Shown here piece after piece: positions 1 through 15,572 of a DNA stretch of 64,000 nucleotides (within the stretch, counting starts at the first letter, position 1; every line of letters starts with the position of its first letter). Under the pieces are notes generated by a model, which was not told where the DNA came from, made no database searches, and worked only from the letters and a program-made list of their open reading frames with translations. A program made the translations under genes and the position numbers. This stretch comes from Oikopleura dioica. Taxonomy: Eukaryota; Chordata; Appendicularia; Copelata; Oikopleuridae. The stretch covers positions 10,106,501 to 10,170,500 of the forward strand of contig OU015569.1 in the NCBI GenBank assembly GCA_907165135.1, written 5' to 3'.

Positions 1-82
1 ATAAACTAAATCCAACCTTGTAGATCGTCTTTGCCTTGGAAAATTAGAAAATAAATTTTGTTCTTTTTTCTAAGAAATAAAC

Positions 83-1156
83 TCACTTTCTGACTTGGTG
101 TCCTCTGAATGCAGCTTGGATCTTGACGGCGGCGTCTTCGGTGGCTGGATCATTGAGATCAATATCTGCAAGCTGTTGAGTTTGTTTGAGTGAAAGGAAA
201 TCTACCTGCTACTTCATCGGAAGCTTGCGTCGCAGTGTCAGGCCCCTCAGTTGTGTTCGTCGTTTGGCTTTCGGTGACGCTTTCGGCCGGAGCAGGCGAA
301 GCAGCGCTAATTCAAAAAAGAGTTATCAAACTGTTCTCTGAATAACCCGTTCGTACCTCGGTTGAACTGGTGATTTGGATTTTGACGCTCCGCTGCCCAT
401 GTCTTGCTAAACAGGATTTGGTAAAAACTGTAAGCGAAACGTTAATTTACTGAAAAATTAGCAAAAGTGATGCCACTCTCTTGTGAGAAAACGCGCGAAA
501 ACGTGTGAAAAAAGCCGGCTGCGAACGAAGTTCAATAACAAAAAGAAACACAAGCCGGAAAATCAATTAATAAAATCAAGCCCTATTCACTTATGATTAG
601 GAGAGTCTTTTTTCTCAACTGTAAATGAATGCGAAATTGGAAATGAGTAAATGAGAGATCGTAAAAATCGAAAATTTAAAAGTGGCGCAAAACAGTCATT
701 TTTAATACCTCTGAGGAGGAATGAGCTCTCTGCGATTCTGGCAATGGCTTTTCAAATTTCGGGGGTAAGGTTTCTTCGTTGATCGCGGCCGAGCTGCTGA
801 AGGGGTCGATCTGAGAGGCTGAGTGGACTTTTAGTAAAATTTACTTATTTATCTCGGCTGTACCTTCACGCTGTTTGAGGAGAGCTTGGAAGTGGGCAGC
901 GGCGAACTTTGGCAGATCATCCGGCTTTTCGAGGAATCATCCACGGCACTAGAGAGCCTCCAATCAATCGAGAATCGACGCAAAAATACCTCCATCCCTT
1001 ACGGATAAAAAAATTAAATATCTTAAAAATTCGTAGCTAATCTTCTATTTCTCGTCGAAATGGACAACGCCGTTCCTGTTCTTTTAAGACAGCGCGCGCC
1101 AGGGATTCAAGCGCTGATGGGAGGCCTGGCGGTACTTGCAATTGACCGTGTGACAT
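83..1156 (-). CDS. Sp17-like protein: RIIa docking domain plus IQ motif
   Basis: Six exons give a 164-residue protein. It starts at the ATG at 1156 and stops with TGA at 85-83. Exon coordinates (minus strand) are 1156-1076, 924-864, 827-709, 406-357, 306-206 and 165-83. Residues 9-47 form an RIIa dimerisation/docking domain (VPPGLPSALESLARAVLKEQ followed by PDDLPKFAAAHFQALLKQRE), split by intron 1. An acidic Ser/Thr-rich linker follows, and the last 15 residues are an IQ motif (AVKIQAAFRGHQVRK), which binds calmodulin in relatives. RIIa plus a terminal IQ is the plan of the sperm surface/flagellar protein Sp17, a family that binds AKAPs. Intron 1 begins GA rather than GT. All other introns are GT-AG, four of the five short or moderate (36-151 nt) and one of about 300 nt. 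The phases close exactly. Alternative: the ATG at 400 could start a shorter IQ-only form. Function is inferred from domains. Confidence 0.8.
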
Positions 1157-4100
1157 TACGGAAGACATTTTCTAAACGCAATAATCTTTGTTAATAAAAT
1201 AAACCCGTCGCACGGTCCAAACAGTCGCGATAATAAACGAGCGCTTGATGAAAATTAAAGAGAATATAAAGATAATTATATCATTTTCTTGGGTGAAGGA
1301 AAATACAATTTTTCCTTCAAGGAATCTCTTTCCAAACCGCTAATCGTCGCCGTTAAAGTCTGTGATGCACTCTCTCTCTGTTGGTAATAAGGCTATAAAA
1401 AGTATTAGGCGCTATAAGAATGAGAAAAGGAGGAAAAAGATTCGAATGATGCGTCAAATAGAGCGATCGATCGGTCGTCAAGGGACCTTCCATGGAGCTA
1501 ATCCGCCCGAAAGCCTTCTTCCCAACACACCGGATTAATTATCATTAAACAGTTATTAATGCATCTATTGATTTAAAAAATATCATGAAAAATATCGAAA
1601 GAAACTCTCTCAGAAAGTATCTCTGTTCTAAGTTACCTCGAGTTCCCTCGAATTCCAGAAAAAAGTAGCGTCTAATAAAAAAAATGAATAGAAAGAAGGC
1701 GAGAATAGAATACTATCAGATCGACTGTAATTGGCGGTAGGGAGTGTTTGAAGCTTCCGCTCGAATGGGGTGAATATTTTTTCTTGCGCCGTTACCAGGT
1801 AACATTATTTGCCCCGGACTTTTGTGATTTTAATGTTGATTTATAATAATGCATCAAGACTGGGAATATTTTTATCAAGATCGCTGTTGGAGTGTTTTAA
1901 CAACTGGAGCACAAATCAATTAAAAATATTATCAAAACGTTGGATAGTATTTTCCGTATTTGCCTCGGCTCGTCTAGCCGAGAATCAATAAGAGTAGATA
2001 TACATTCAGTGGCTAAACAGAGCTAAATAACTAACTCCAAGTCTCCACAGACAGAAGGACAGTAATACGACGTGCGGTCTTAGTTCTCACAATTCCGCGC
2101 AGTTCTATATTACAAGTGTCAATCTGCGTGAATAATTTACTTTTTGTTCGCGATTTTGAAAATCAATACCGGCCTTTGAAACTCTCTCACGTGCTTTCTC
2201 TACTTTTTATGGCGAGAATTAAAAACAGTTTTTTATATTTGCTCTTGATTAGTCTGTAATTGTGTTTCCACTCTGGGGGAACAAGTTAACCAAACACAAC
2301 TCCTGTAAGTGCTCGAGTCAAGAGGCTGAAAATGGTTCAGTGAAAAGGCTGATAGAGGATGTCACTTGGCTGATCCGCAGCGTGGGGTAAGGCACCCTGC
2401 CGATCAGCACTTAGCGATAGGCCCCACATCGCTTCTCTCCAAATCGCTGTTTGCTCCTGGACAAGAAGGATTGGACATGCACGTTTCAATGAGCTAAATC
2501 ATGGCGGTAATAAGCGCGAAATTAGTTGGAATTATTTTCCGCGAAAATAAACCTTCTGTGCGCAGGGCACTTTCGCAATCTCGGCTAAATTATAATTTCA
2601 AATGTTCTCTCCTCTGACAATTTGCTCGGCCAAATTGACGCTCCTTTCTGTCGAATAAAATTGCGCTGAATCGTGCTGAAAAATATAGAAAATATTCGAT
2701 CAGCGGAAATTCAGCGCGAACGCAAATGAGTTTTAATGATGAACTTTTGAACTTTTCGAAGCTCGAGCTCGACTTTTCCGTCATGGCTTGCATCGGCTAC
2801 GCGGTATTTGGGATTATCTCTTTGGAAAGGGCGAAAGTTGCGGCGGGATGAGTAACTCTTTGCGGATAAGACGTGTTTCCAACAGTAGATCGCTAGTATT
2901 TTCTATATCATGCAGTATGAGAGTGTCACTCTTCGCCCGGTGTGCCCAAATGAATATTTGATTCACTCAATTCAGCGCCCAGACATGGATCAATGTCGCA
3001 TGTGTCAGATTTTTGCTGCTCTCCTCATCTAAACCGGACTTTTTCAAATACCCATTTAGACATAAATTTAAAACTAACGACTTCTCATTCAACAACGCGA
3101 AATTAAAAGGATCATGAAGAATGAATCTTATTGTTTATGGCGCTGTTCCCCAGCTGAAGCTTCAAATACAGCTTTTATAAATAATTAAAAGCAAATTAGA
3201 TTTTTATTGGCACGTGATTAATTGATGATAATAGGTGGATCTTCTTCTTTTAGCTCATTTGTCTTAATTTCTAATGAAAAAGAAAACTTGGATTTTCTTA
3301 GCAAAAAGTTCATCTCTTATTTATTAGCTTCTTTTTCTTAGATTTAATCTCTTATTAGTAGAATTTTTCTCTAGTAGTATTTTCTTTCTTTTTCTTTTTT
3401 GTTTCTCGTTGTTAGCATAATTTTATGTTTGCGCAAAGAGAGGCGCAATCTCTTTTTTTCTCCATTTTTTCAATTTTCCAGTCACTATAGAAACGAGGCG
3501 CGCCAAAAATCCAAATGGTCAAATTATAACTTCGTTATTGATTCGTATTCGATTATGTTTTCACTTTAACAGGAAGCAGGTCTTTCGTTCGCACATTGAA
3601 AAATTTCTCTTACTTATCAGAACTTATGCCGCATAAGTTATTAATTGTTTGACTCTGTGCTTGTAACAGTGCTGTTTCTTTCTCTTTCGAACTGTTTCTT
3701 CCCCCGTTTCTTCCTTTCACAGGCTCAAGAGTCTGTGCACTACAACTGTATTAATTATGCAGCCGATATTAAAAATGCATTTTCTCCTCTGTAATTATTC
3801 AAATTCTGTCCAAGTCACTCGCCGGAGAAAACACGCATCATGAGAGATGCAGAAAAAGACGATTACACGTGCAATTGTTCTAGGCTTAACCCTTTTTCCC
3901 ACATCTTTCTTTCAAAGATCAATTTCAATTTTTCTGATGACAGGGGTAACAAAAGGCATTTTATTTCAGCCCTGTTTTTGTGTTCTCTTTTCTTAGCTAT
4001 ATTCGCACTGAGTTAAATGCACGCTCATCCAGATTATCCTCCTTAGCGTTCGTCATCACACAGCGAAATATACAGTCTCATTATTCTCACATACAGTAAG

Positions 4101-4233
4101 AAAAAGACAAAGAGCATCCATATTCTGTAGATAATGGACTGTTGAACTATCTTCTATGGCATTTTCGTGGCGAGTTTAAATAAGTTTATTGAATATTTTC
4201 AGTGGAGAAAAATTTGTTTTATGAGGTCGAAAT
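1157..4233. other. gene-poor stretch
   Basis: About 3 kb upstream of the Sp17-like gene and downstream of the Cys-rich secreted gene. It is AT-rich with many short homopolymer runs. I could not assemble a spliced gene on either strand; the open frames at 1809-1991 and 2590-2793 have no recognisable features. The only clear structure is the hairpin at 2369-2408. Confidence 0.5.
2369..2408. other. strong imperfect hairpin
   Basis: The 40 bases fold into a stem of 7 bp (GCTGATC/GATCAGC), a C-C mismatch, 4 bp (GCAG/CTGC), a second C-C mismatch, then 3 bp (GTG/CAC), closing on a loop of about 8 nt. It lies in the gene-poor stretch. It is too short for a typical pre-miRNA and has no ORF. Function is unknown. 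Confidence 0.45.
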
Positions 4234-5167
4234 TTAGGCGTAAGTTTGACTGCCGAATATGTAGTTTGTTTTGCCTGCGTCGAGATAGGCTTCCGGGTCT
4301 TCAAAGAGGTTGGTTAGAGTTAGGGGCAGAGAAAGTCCAGTCGTGATGGTGCCCAACGTTTGAACAATGTTGCTGCTGGGTCCGAAGATGTTGGTCGCTG
4401 CTGACTCGCTCATCAAAGAGCAGAAAGTGCATTCGGAGCCTGCGAGCCAGCGTGCTGGGACTTTAGTGCTCTTGCATCGGTTCACTGAAAATTTCATTTT
4501 CGTCACTATGTTTCTTCTTTTTACTCACAGAAGAATCTGCCGCCAACGAAATTTCCCTGCTCGTCATTGAGGCAGGCTTGTCGCTGCTTGCAACCAGACC
4601 AGAAGGTCGCTTCGCCGGCGTAGTTAAATCTGTACTTGACTTCGCAGACATCTTGAGCGTCATTGCAAGGCTCCATAGTTCCGTTTGCTTCGCAATCATC
4701 ATAGGACACTCCGGAACAGGTCTTACAATAGTTGTTATTAGGCTTGGCGAGGTTGATCTTTTCCTCGAAGGTGGCGAGATTCGCCAATGGCCTTCGTTCT
4801 TTTTCGGGCTCTTACCAAACAAACGACCTAAGTAATGAGTGAATCTAATTAAAGATTATGAGCCCAGTCCTTGTCCGTCAATTCCTTCTTCGTATTCTCC
4901 AATCACGTCGTCGGTCTCATCAACATTGTAGTCTACGTTGAGGAGATCCTCCGCGGTGACAGGCGCATCTTCAGCCGACGACTCGACTTGGCCCTCGTAA
5001 TTCGTTCCATAGTCGCTCAGATCGATGCCTGAGATGTAGGATGCATAATTCCCGAGAAGATTGGCGATTTCCTCTATTGTCTCGGCTCCCAATACTTCGA
5101 AGTCGTCGTAGTTTTGAGCAAGGGCGAGAGACGCCAGAACGGCAACGGATTTAGAGAAAGACTTCAT
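4234..5167 (-). CDS. secreted cysteine-rich protein
   Basis: Three exons. Exon 1 starts at the ATG at 5167 and encodes a signal peptide (MKSFSKSVAVLASLALA) followed by a long acidic Asp/Glu/Ser segment with no cysteine. Exon 2 (about 4813-4529) carries a run of cysteines (CKTCSG, DDCEANG, EPCND, DVCEV, SGCKQRQACL). Exon 3 (4484-4234) adds RCKST and SECTFCSLM, then a hydrophobic Ser/Thr-rich tail. The exon 2/3 intron is GTGAGT...TTTTCAG. The exon 1/2 junction is uncertain: exon 1 runs into TAA at about 4859, and the best in-frame join needs a GC donor near 4865 and an acceptor near 4813. The cysteine spacing recalls Ly6/three-finger folds, and appendicularian house (oikosin) proteins are another possibility, but neither is proved. 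Confidence 0.6.
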
Positions 5168-6420
5168 TTTTTGACGGAAAGAACACTGAAGAAACTGTTA
5201 TTTCATGAAACACGTACTCTTGTTATCCAATTTCCTGATATCACAATTAAGTCAATTCTATCTCTGTAAATCAAAAATAAAATTCAACGGACAACAATCA
5301 TTTTTTCTTTTGAATCTCTTTTATTAACAAATATTTTCTCTTGGGTAGATTAGACATGTTCATAAATTTCCCTTACCTTGATCTTATCGACCAAGGAGAA
5401 CTTGAGTACTGCCTTGCCTCAGCGTCTGAGCGCTTTTAAGAGTCCACCGGTCGGCAAACTCCTTTGAGAAAAAATGTCACCAATTGACGTCATCAAGGCA
5501 CAACAACGCAACTTCCTTGAAACTCTTGAATAACTTTAAAAACTCACAGAAATGTAATTATAAGAAACCGGAACCTAATCTTGCTTTATTCTCAAATGAT
5601 GCTTTTTTGAACTTTATTTGTGTAAACAGAAAAATTATTCTTTTAAATTTAATAGTCCCAGTCCAACAGATCCGTATGATAATACTGTGTATCCGATGAT
5701 AAGGGGTTTTCCGGAACTTAGCTTCAGACATCTGCGGCTTTTGACTGCTGAATTTTCGATTTATGCAAATTTTGATTCTGTCAAAAAATAGTACCTGCTC
5801 TTTTAGGTCTGAGGATCTGTTTTATGACGGTCGATGAGAGTCGAATCATGATGGACGTTCTGTTTTCTTTTCTTTTTTTAGAGTTTTAGACTTTCTTGTT
5901 AAGTTTGTTTTTTTTTCTATAAAAGGGTTCTCGTTTTTCTTAACTCTTTTATAGACCTGCAGCATGCATTTGGCTGGTCTCCAGAGTGACAATTGCGTAA
6001 TTTTGCTCACGAGTCCAGACGATCTCTTTTAGCTCCTTTTCCCACATCATCTACTCGAAGACGTCTGAATTGATACAGCACCTACGATTTGAGTTCCTGC
6101 CAGGGACTTCCTGGTGTATCGAGCCATCGCATTGTAAAGACTGGCACGTAAATTGTAAGGCTTTAATACGTGACCTGGTTGTATCTGGGAAATATCTTAT
6201 CATTTGGTGAATACGTATGATGCACGGCAACATTGGTTTAATGCTATTCTTTGAACTTTGTGGTGAGAATGTAAGGTGGTCACGAACGATCAGACTCAGC
6301 AAAAGTGTTATCCGCCAGAAAGCCGGGTAGATAAATTCGCCTTATTCCAAGAACGAACTTGAGTCGATCTCAGTTGGAAGAAGAGAACTGGCTTTTGAGA
6401 ACACCAAGAAGAGCAGCACT
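5168..6420. other. upstream stretch with TATA box and an exon-like segment
   Basis: Most of this stretch has no supported gene. A TATAAAAG box occurs at 5918-5925 (+). A plus-strand segment at 6079-6154, preceded by TTGATACAG and followed by GTAAGG, is open and reads HLRFEFLPGTSWCIEPSHCK plus DWHVNC. It looks like a Cys-containing secreted-protein exon, either of an unresolved gene or of an upstream alternative exon of the Kunitz/NTR gene. I could not connect it in frame. Confidence 0.35.
5918..5925 (+). promoter_or_regulatory. TATA box
   Basis: TATAAAAG followed by GG, oriented for plus-strand transcription. An ATG lies about 40 nt downstream (near 5963), but its frame closes within about 21 codons unless spliced. 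It may serve the exon-like segment at 6079-6154. Confidence 0.35.
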
Positions 6421-7926
6421 ATGAGACAGGTATTTAGATAAAATATATCCGCTTCGTTAAATAACTGAAATTAGACCAGATAAACTTTAAATTTAAAGGC
6501 TTTCGTCTTTATTGCATTGGCGATAGGAAACACAGAGTGTAAAGCAAATTACAGCGACAGGAAAAACTTATGTTTTGAAAGGACTCGGACAAAGCTAGAA
6601 AAGGTAAATCGTCGCCGCTTCCAAAACTCATCAGCTTCAGGCTTGCGCTGCTTCTACTGCGTGCAATGAGGTACTGTAAGCGAAACCAATGATGTAGGTA
6701 TTGTATTAGTTAGGTTTTGCTACTTTGCTTTACTCGCAGCTCCGCCAATACACTCAGTTTCAATGAGAAGACCGTAAGCATTTAAGGGTACAGACTGTGT
6801 GCGGCGCGGCGGCTACAACGCCTGGTACACTGGTTTCTACTTCAATAAAGACGACGGCAAGTGCGTCCCCTTGGATCATTACTGCCACGTCAGGAATGTT
6901 TTTCGACATAATTTTCATTATTATTATTTTAACTAAGCTTAAACCTTTTGTCTTTACCCGATTTTGATTGAAGTAAAAACTAACTTTAAGTCTTGGTAGG
7001 AAAAGGGAGTCGCGTTTAGTTCGTTTATTTCGACATTACTGAAACTGAACTCCAATCAGAGAGAAAAGAAGGATAAACAAATCGACGAGATACATCTTCA
7101 CAGTCGGCGAGAATACTAAAACAAGGGTGAAGGAACAAGGGTCACAGAAATGTAATTCCAGTTAACTGAGTCAATAAAATGGGCTTGAAACCCTCGCAGG
7201 TAGAAAACTGGTTCTCAAATAAAACCAAGTGCGAGGAAGAGTGCGTCGACCAGGGATACAACTTGAGGGAGAATAGCGATGGGTGCAAAATAAACACTTA
7301 TCTCTTCGAGGATGAGTGCGTCGCCTTAGCAGATGAGCTCGAGTCTTGTCATGTAAAGGTTCAAAGTTAGCAAATCATTTATACAGTGGAAATACAGGAA
7401 TTTCCATGAGCAGTTCTAAGTTTCGCGAAAAGTGCGTCTCTTTTCTTTGAACCTGATTTGGAGCGAAGACCTTCACTGGCGGCTTGTGAGCGGGAAGCGC
7501 GCTCGATCTTCAAACCTCGCGAATGTCACTCTGCCGACTTTGAAGGGAAGCTGAAGCGCATTTCCGCCGCATCGAATCGCATCGTCGCGCTTGGAAAAGT
7601 CGACAGGAGAGGCGCTGCGAACAAACCTGTTCTCGTCAACCTGGACGTGCGTGACCTCTTCAGCACGCGGAAGGAGGCGATTATGTATTTGGAACTGAAC
7701 GAACTTTCGAACAGCAATGTAATGCGCTGTGAAGAGCGCTTAGACTATGTTCTCGTCATCGGCTATCTAACCAAAATAGAGTAAGTTTATATTCTTTCAA
7801 AAAACTTGGCCCAAGTCGGATTCCTTGCTCGGTTACTAAGGTTGGGAGCTCACACCAAGAAACATTGCCGGCCATGTTTTTTCCTGATTTATTATCAGTT
7901 TGTCCTCCTATAACTGCAATCCGTAG
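6421..7926 (+). CDS. secreted Kunitz-like and NTR-like protein
   Basis: A short first exon (ATGAGACAG) splices to an exon at 6499, together giving a signal peptide (MRQAFVFIALAIGNTEC). Later exons give a Cys-bearing segment (QACAASTACNE), then GGYNAWYTGFYFNKDDGKCV and HYCH. An exon at about 7200 follows with VENWFSNKTKCEEEC, which is Kunitz-like in its Cys order and its F-x-N/C-xxx-C ending. A final region at 7458-7784 (LAACEREARSIFKPREC ... ALGKVDRR ... VLVNLDVRDLF ... VMRCEERLDYVLVIGYL) resembles a netrin/TIMP-like (NTR) module. The open frame ends at TAA 7782-7784, but GAGTAAGT there is a good donor, and a short last exon 7899-7926 ending in YNCNP is possible. The junction near 7370-7460 is unresolved. 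Kunitz plus NTR recalls WFIKKN/papilin-type protease inhibitors, a tentative comparison. Confidence 0.5.
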
Positions 7927-8792
7927 CAATAGAAACTCTAGTGCCCTTGAAGCAACCCTGATACCGCAACACCGAGGCGGTTTCAAATCAAGGCCCTTCC
8001 AAATTTCAAATTTTCCACTTGGAAGGAAGCTATGATCATAAGACTCGACCCCACGCCCGTCGACAATGCGGGGGCCACCGCGCTGTTGCTTGCGCCACAG
8101 CGTCCCAATTTAGGTTCTTCAAACTTTCACTTTTATTTGAAGGTGATAAGAATCGTGATTGTCGTTTTTGATTTTCATAGAATTCGAAATAGAAATTACC
8201 CTCCCATTGCCTAAAAGTGGGAAATGAAGCTGCTCTGTTTTCCAAAATTTATCAAAATATGAAGTGTCACTGAGATAAAAAAAAAATTAAGGCGAACGAC
8301 AGGAAACGTGAGATTCCGGGACGGTGGCTACGCCCGATTCTCCTCATCGAGAGACGATCTTTTAGACAAATTCAACGTGATAAAGAAAGCTCTTCAAAAT
8401 AGAAACAGCTAGACTAAAATCAATACACTGCTTGACTGCCAATAAACAAAAACTCTTAGTCTTTAATTTATATTTTTGTACAGTATTTTTCTTGGGATTC
8501 ATGTAAACAAGGGTTGAAGCGTATTAAAAAAATGAAAAATATGATTTTTAAGAAGCTCACGGTCTTGCTTCAAGTACAGAATCGGTGTGAACAGTTATGA
8601 TTATGTAGAAACTAAAACTTTGCCTAGGTTCGTATTCACATGAATAGTTAATTTTGTGAGAATAAATAAACATACGTAATACAGTTGGGATCAAGAAAGT
8701 GGTTGAAGGAATAGAATAGTTGTCGTCGTAGTGATTGATATTGAAAAAGATTCAGTCTTAGCCAGCAAAGAAAGCAAAATGTGACGATAGCT
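7927..8792. other. intergenic
   Basis: Space between the Kunitz/NTR gene and the 3' end of junctophilin. Open frames at 8032-8214 (+) and 8036-8245 (-) overlap each other and have no domain, splice or codon support. It probably includes the junctophilin 3' UTR. Confidence 0.4.
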
Positions 8793-13259
<4,467 letters not shown>

Positions 13260-15572
13260 CGCTTACTTTCGAACAAAATTATTTACAAGCTGCTAATTCA
13301 GAGACAAATATACCTCTGTATCGCTTGGACACCGAATCAACTTGACAATGGATATCTAGTTTTTCTAATCACCGAACTCGCTAATTATCCTAATTGTCTT
13401 TCGCGAGAACAGTTATTGCGCGATATGCAGCCCTGAAAGCGAATCTGCCACCACCAGCCGCCATTAATGAAATTCGTTAAATGAAAAGTAAAATATCTCT
13501 TTTCTTTCCATTCACTTCTTTCTCTCTCTGCGGCCAGAATTTCGTTTTAAATTATATTTGTGTCTTCTATTTATTCTCCTCTATGTCTTCTCGAGGGACT
13601 TCAGGTATTACTTCTTCTTCGGAATTTCTCAGTTTGGATTTCTATCTTCTTGTGCTAGCTGAACATTCTGGTCAGTCGCAGGGATTTCGATTTAAATTAT
13701 TTCAATAAATTGAGCCCTTTTTTCGGCAGGGTGCTAAAATCCTCCCAACTAGTGATAAAAACAGCTGCCTGTTTAGCCACTATGCGACCTTTGCCGCGAC
13801 GACTCCCAATCAGCCGCCAAATGTGACCACTGAGATCCCAAATTGAAACAAAAACCTCGCCCAATACCTTTCTTCTCGCCACATAAATATGCACTCGTAC
13901 TTAGTACTTTCTTATGCTGCGGGAAAAATCGAAAACCAGCACAAAAATTGATGATAGAAAGCATCGGGCAAATTTCAATACAAATTTCAAACGGGCTGAT
14001 TATTAAAAACTTTTGCAAATCTAAATAAAACAAGTTATAATGATCAAATAGTCATGATTTTATAATTGTCGATTTAGAAGAATTTGGTGAAGAGTTTTTA
14101 ATCTGCGAGTCTTTTCCAAGTGACAACGAGTTTCTAACTTTTGTGCGGAAAATATTGGAAACACCGAAAGATCGTAAGCAGTTATGCTATTTTTACGCTC
14201 TTACCGGAAATAATGAATTCGTTTTCTCTGAAATTTCTCTCCCCAACTGCGCTACTTGTGCCTAGAGAAAGAGTCGCCTATGGCTCGAGCAGTGTCAACC
14301 CGAAGCAAAATCAAAAAGAGCGATAAGCTTAGCAACTGATTTTTCCACCCACGATTAAATAATTGAGCTATAGAAATATTGCGCGATAAATGTGAGCAGT
14401 ACTACAGTCTGGTGAGAAAGTTCGGGCTAATGGTTTTCTGAGTGTGAAAATTGGACCTCTCGCCGAGTCAAATTTACATAATTTATTTATAAGTTAAAGT
14501 AAATGGCAAAAATACGAGAAATGAACTTGCCTTGTTTTGTTCTCTTTTAATCAGCAAGTTTGAATGGGGGAACGAGTTCGATCTGTAATCGGGTGTTGAG
14601 ATTATCTGGGAAACGAAATCTTTTTTTTTCTTTCTTTTGCTCCTGCCCTAGGTTAGTGCCAGTTCGATACTGTGTCGCATGATGTAATCTAAGCTACACG
14701 AAAATATAAAATACTTTGCATCGCACAAAAAGCCTTTTGGGAGTATTATGAATGTCACTTTATTCCCATATGGATAACGAACGCTAATAAACTCTTGTGA
14801 AAATGTAAGCGTGATTAACTTTAAAGTCCCGGGCTCGATTAAAGAAATATTGTAATCTACTTCTTGTAAAAAACAATTAAATTTATTTGCACAAGCAGTT
14901 CGTGGGGTGTTCGTGATTTCGTGATTTTATGCTAAAGGTCAACAGTTTATAAATTTGAACTTTGAAAGTGCACACTATTTTTTTTTTGATGATGAAATCA
15001 AAGATTCGACAATTGAATTTTTTGTCTTTCCGAGATTGAGGGCAATTCTGCTTTCGTAAGATGCATGCTTTGGGACGTTGACCGTCGCGTCTTATGTTGA
15101 CTGAAACTTTGTCCTTTCGCTAAAATTTGTAATCATCCTATTCCGGCTTTTCTTCTTCTAATCACATTATTGCACACAAATGGAAATAAAATCAAAAGAG
15201 CAGTTTGAAAAATACAATTCAAATTCATCTGCGCATCAAATTTGCTGAGAAGGGCAGAAGAGGTGGAATGGAATCCCGGAGATCGACTTATGCAATCGTT
15301 TTCGGAGTATTTGAACAGGTCAAACAAGCATGGCCCCATCCGAAAAAGTCTGCCGAAGGTTCCTCTTGCATATTTCTGATTTGGACTTGATTCGAATTTT
15401 ATTTCTTCTTTTTTTTTACTGTTTTTGAGAGCCTATTTGAATAGAGAAACCGGAGTGCGTACAATATGACAGGTAGGAAATTTGTATTTGCATTGTTTTT
15501 GTATGGCCCCAATGTCGGGCAAATATCGAGCCCGGGAATCAAAAAAGGGAGAGAAAAAAAAGTTGCTAAAAA
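13260..15572. other. intergenic
   Basis: About 2.3 kb between junctophilin and the acyl-CoA synthetase, whose starts point away from each other, so it must hold both promoters. It is AT-rich. Short open frames (e.g. 13773-14033 -, 15205-15390 +) show no signal peptide, motif or splice support. Confidence 0.5.

Noticed and set aside
921-960. RIIa exon extended upstream with in-frame stops, suggesting a pseudogene
   Set aside because: The matching N-terminal half of RIIa was found intact in a separate upstream exon (1156-1076), so the stops lie in an intron.
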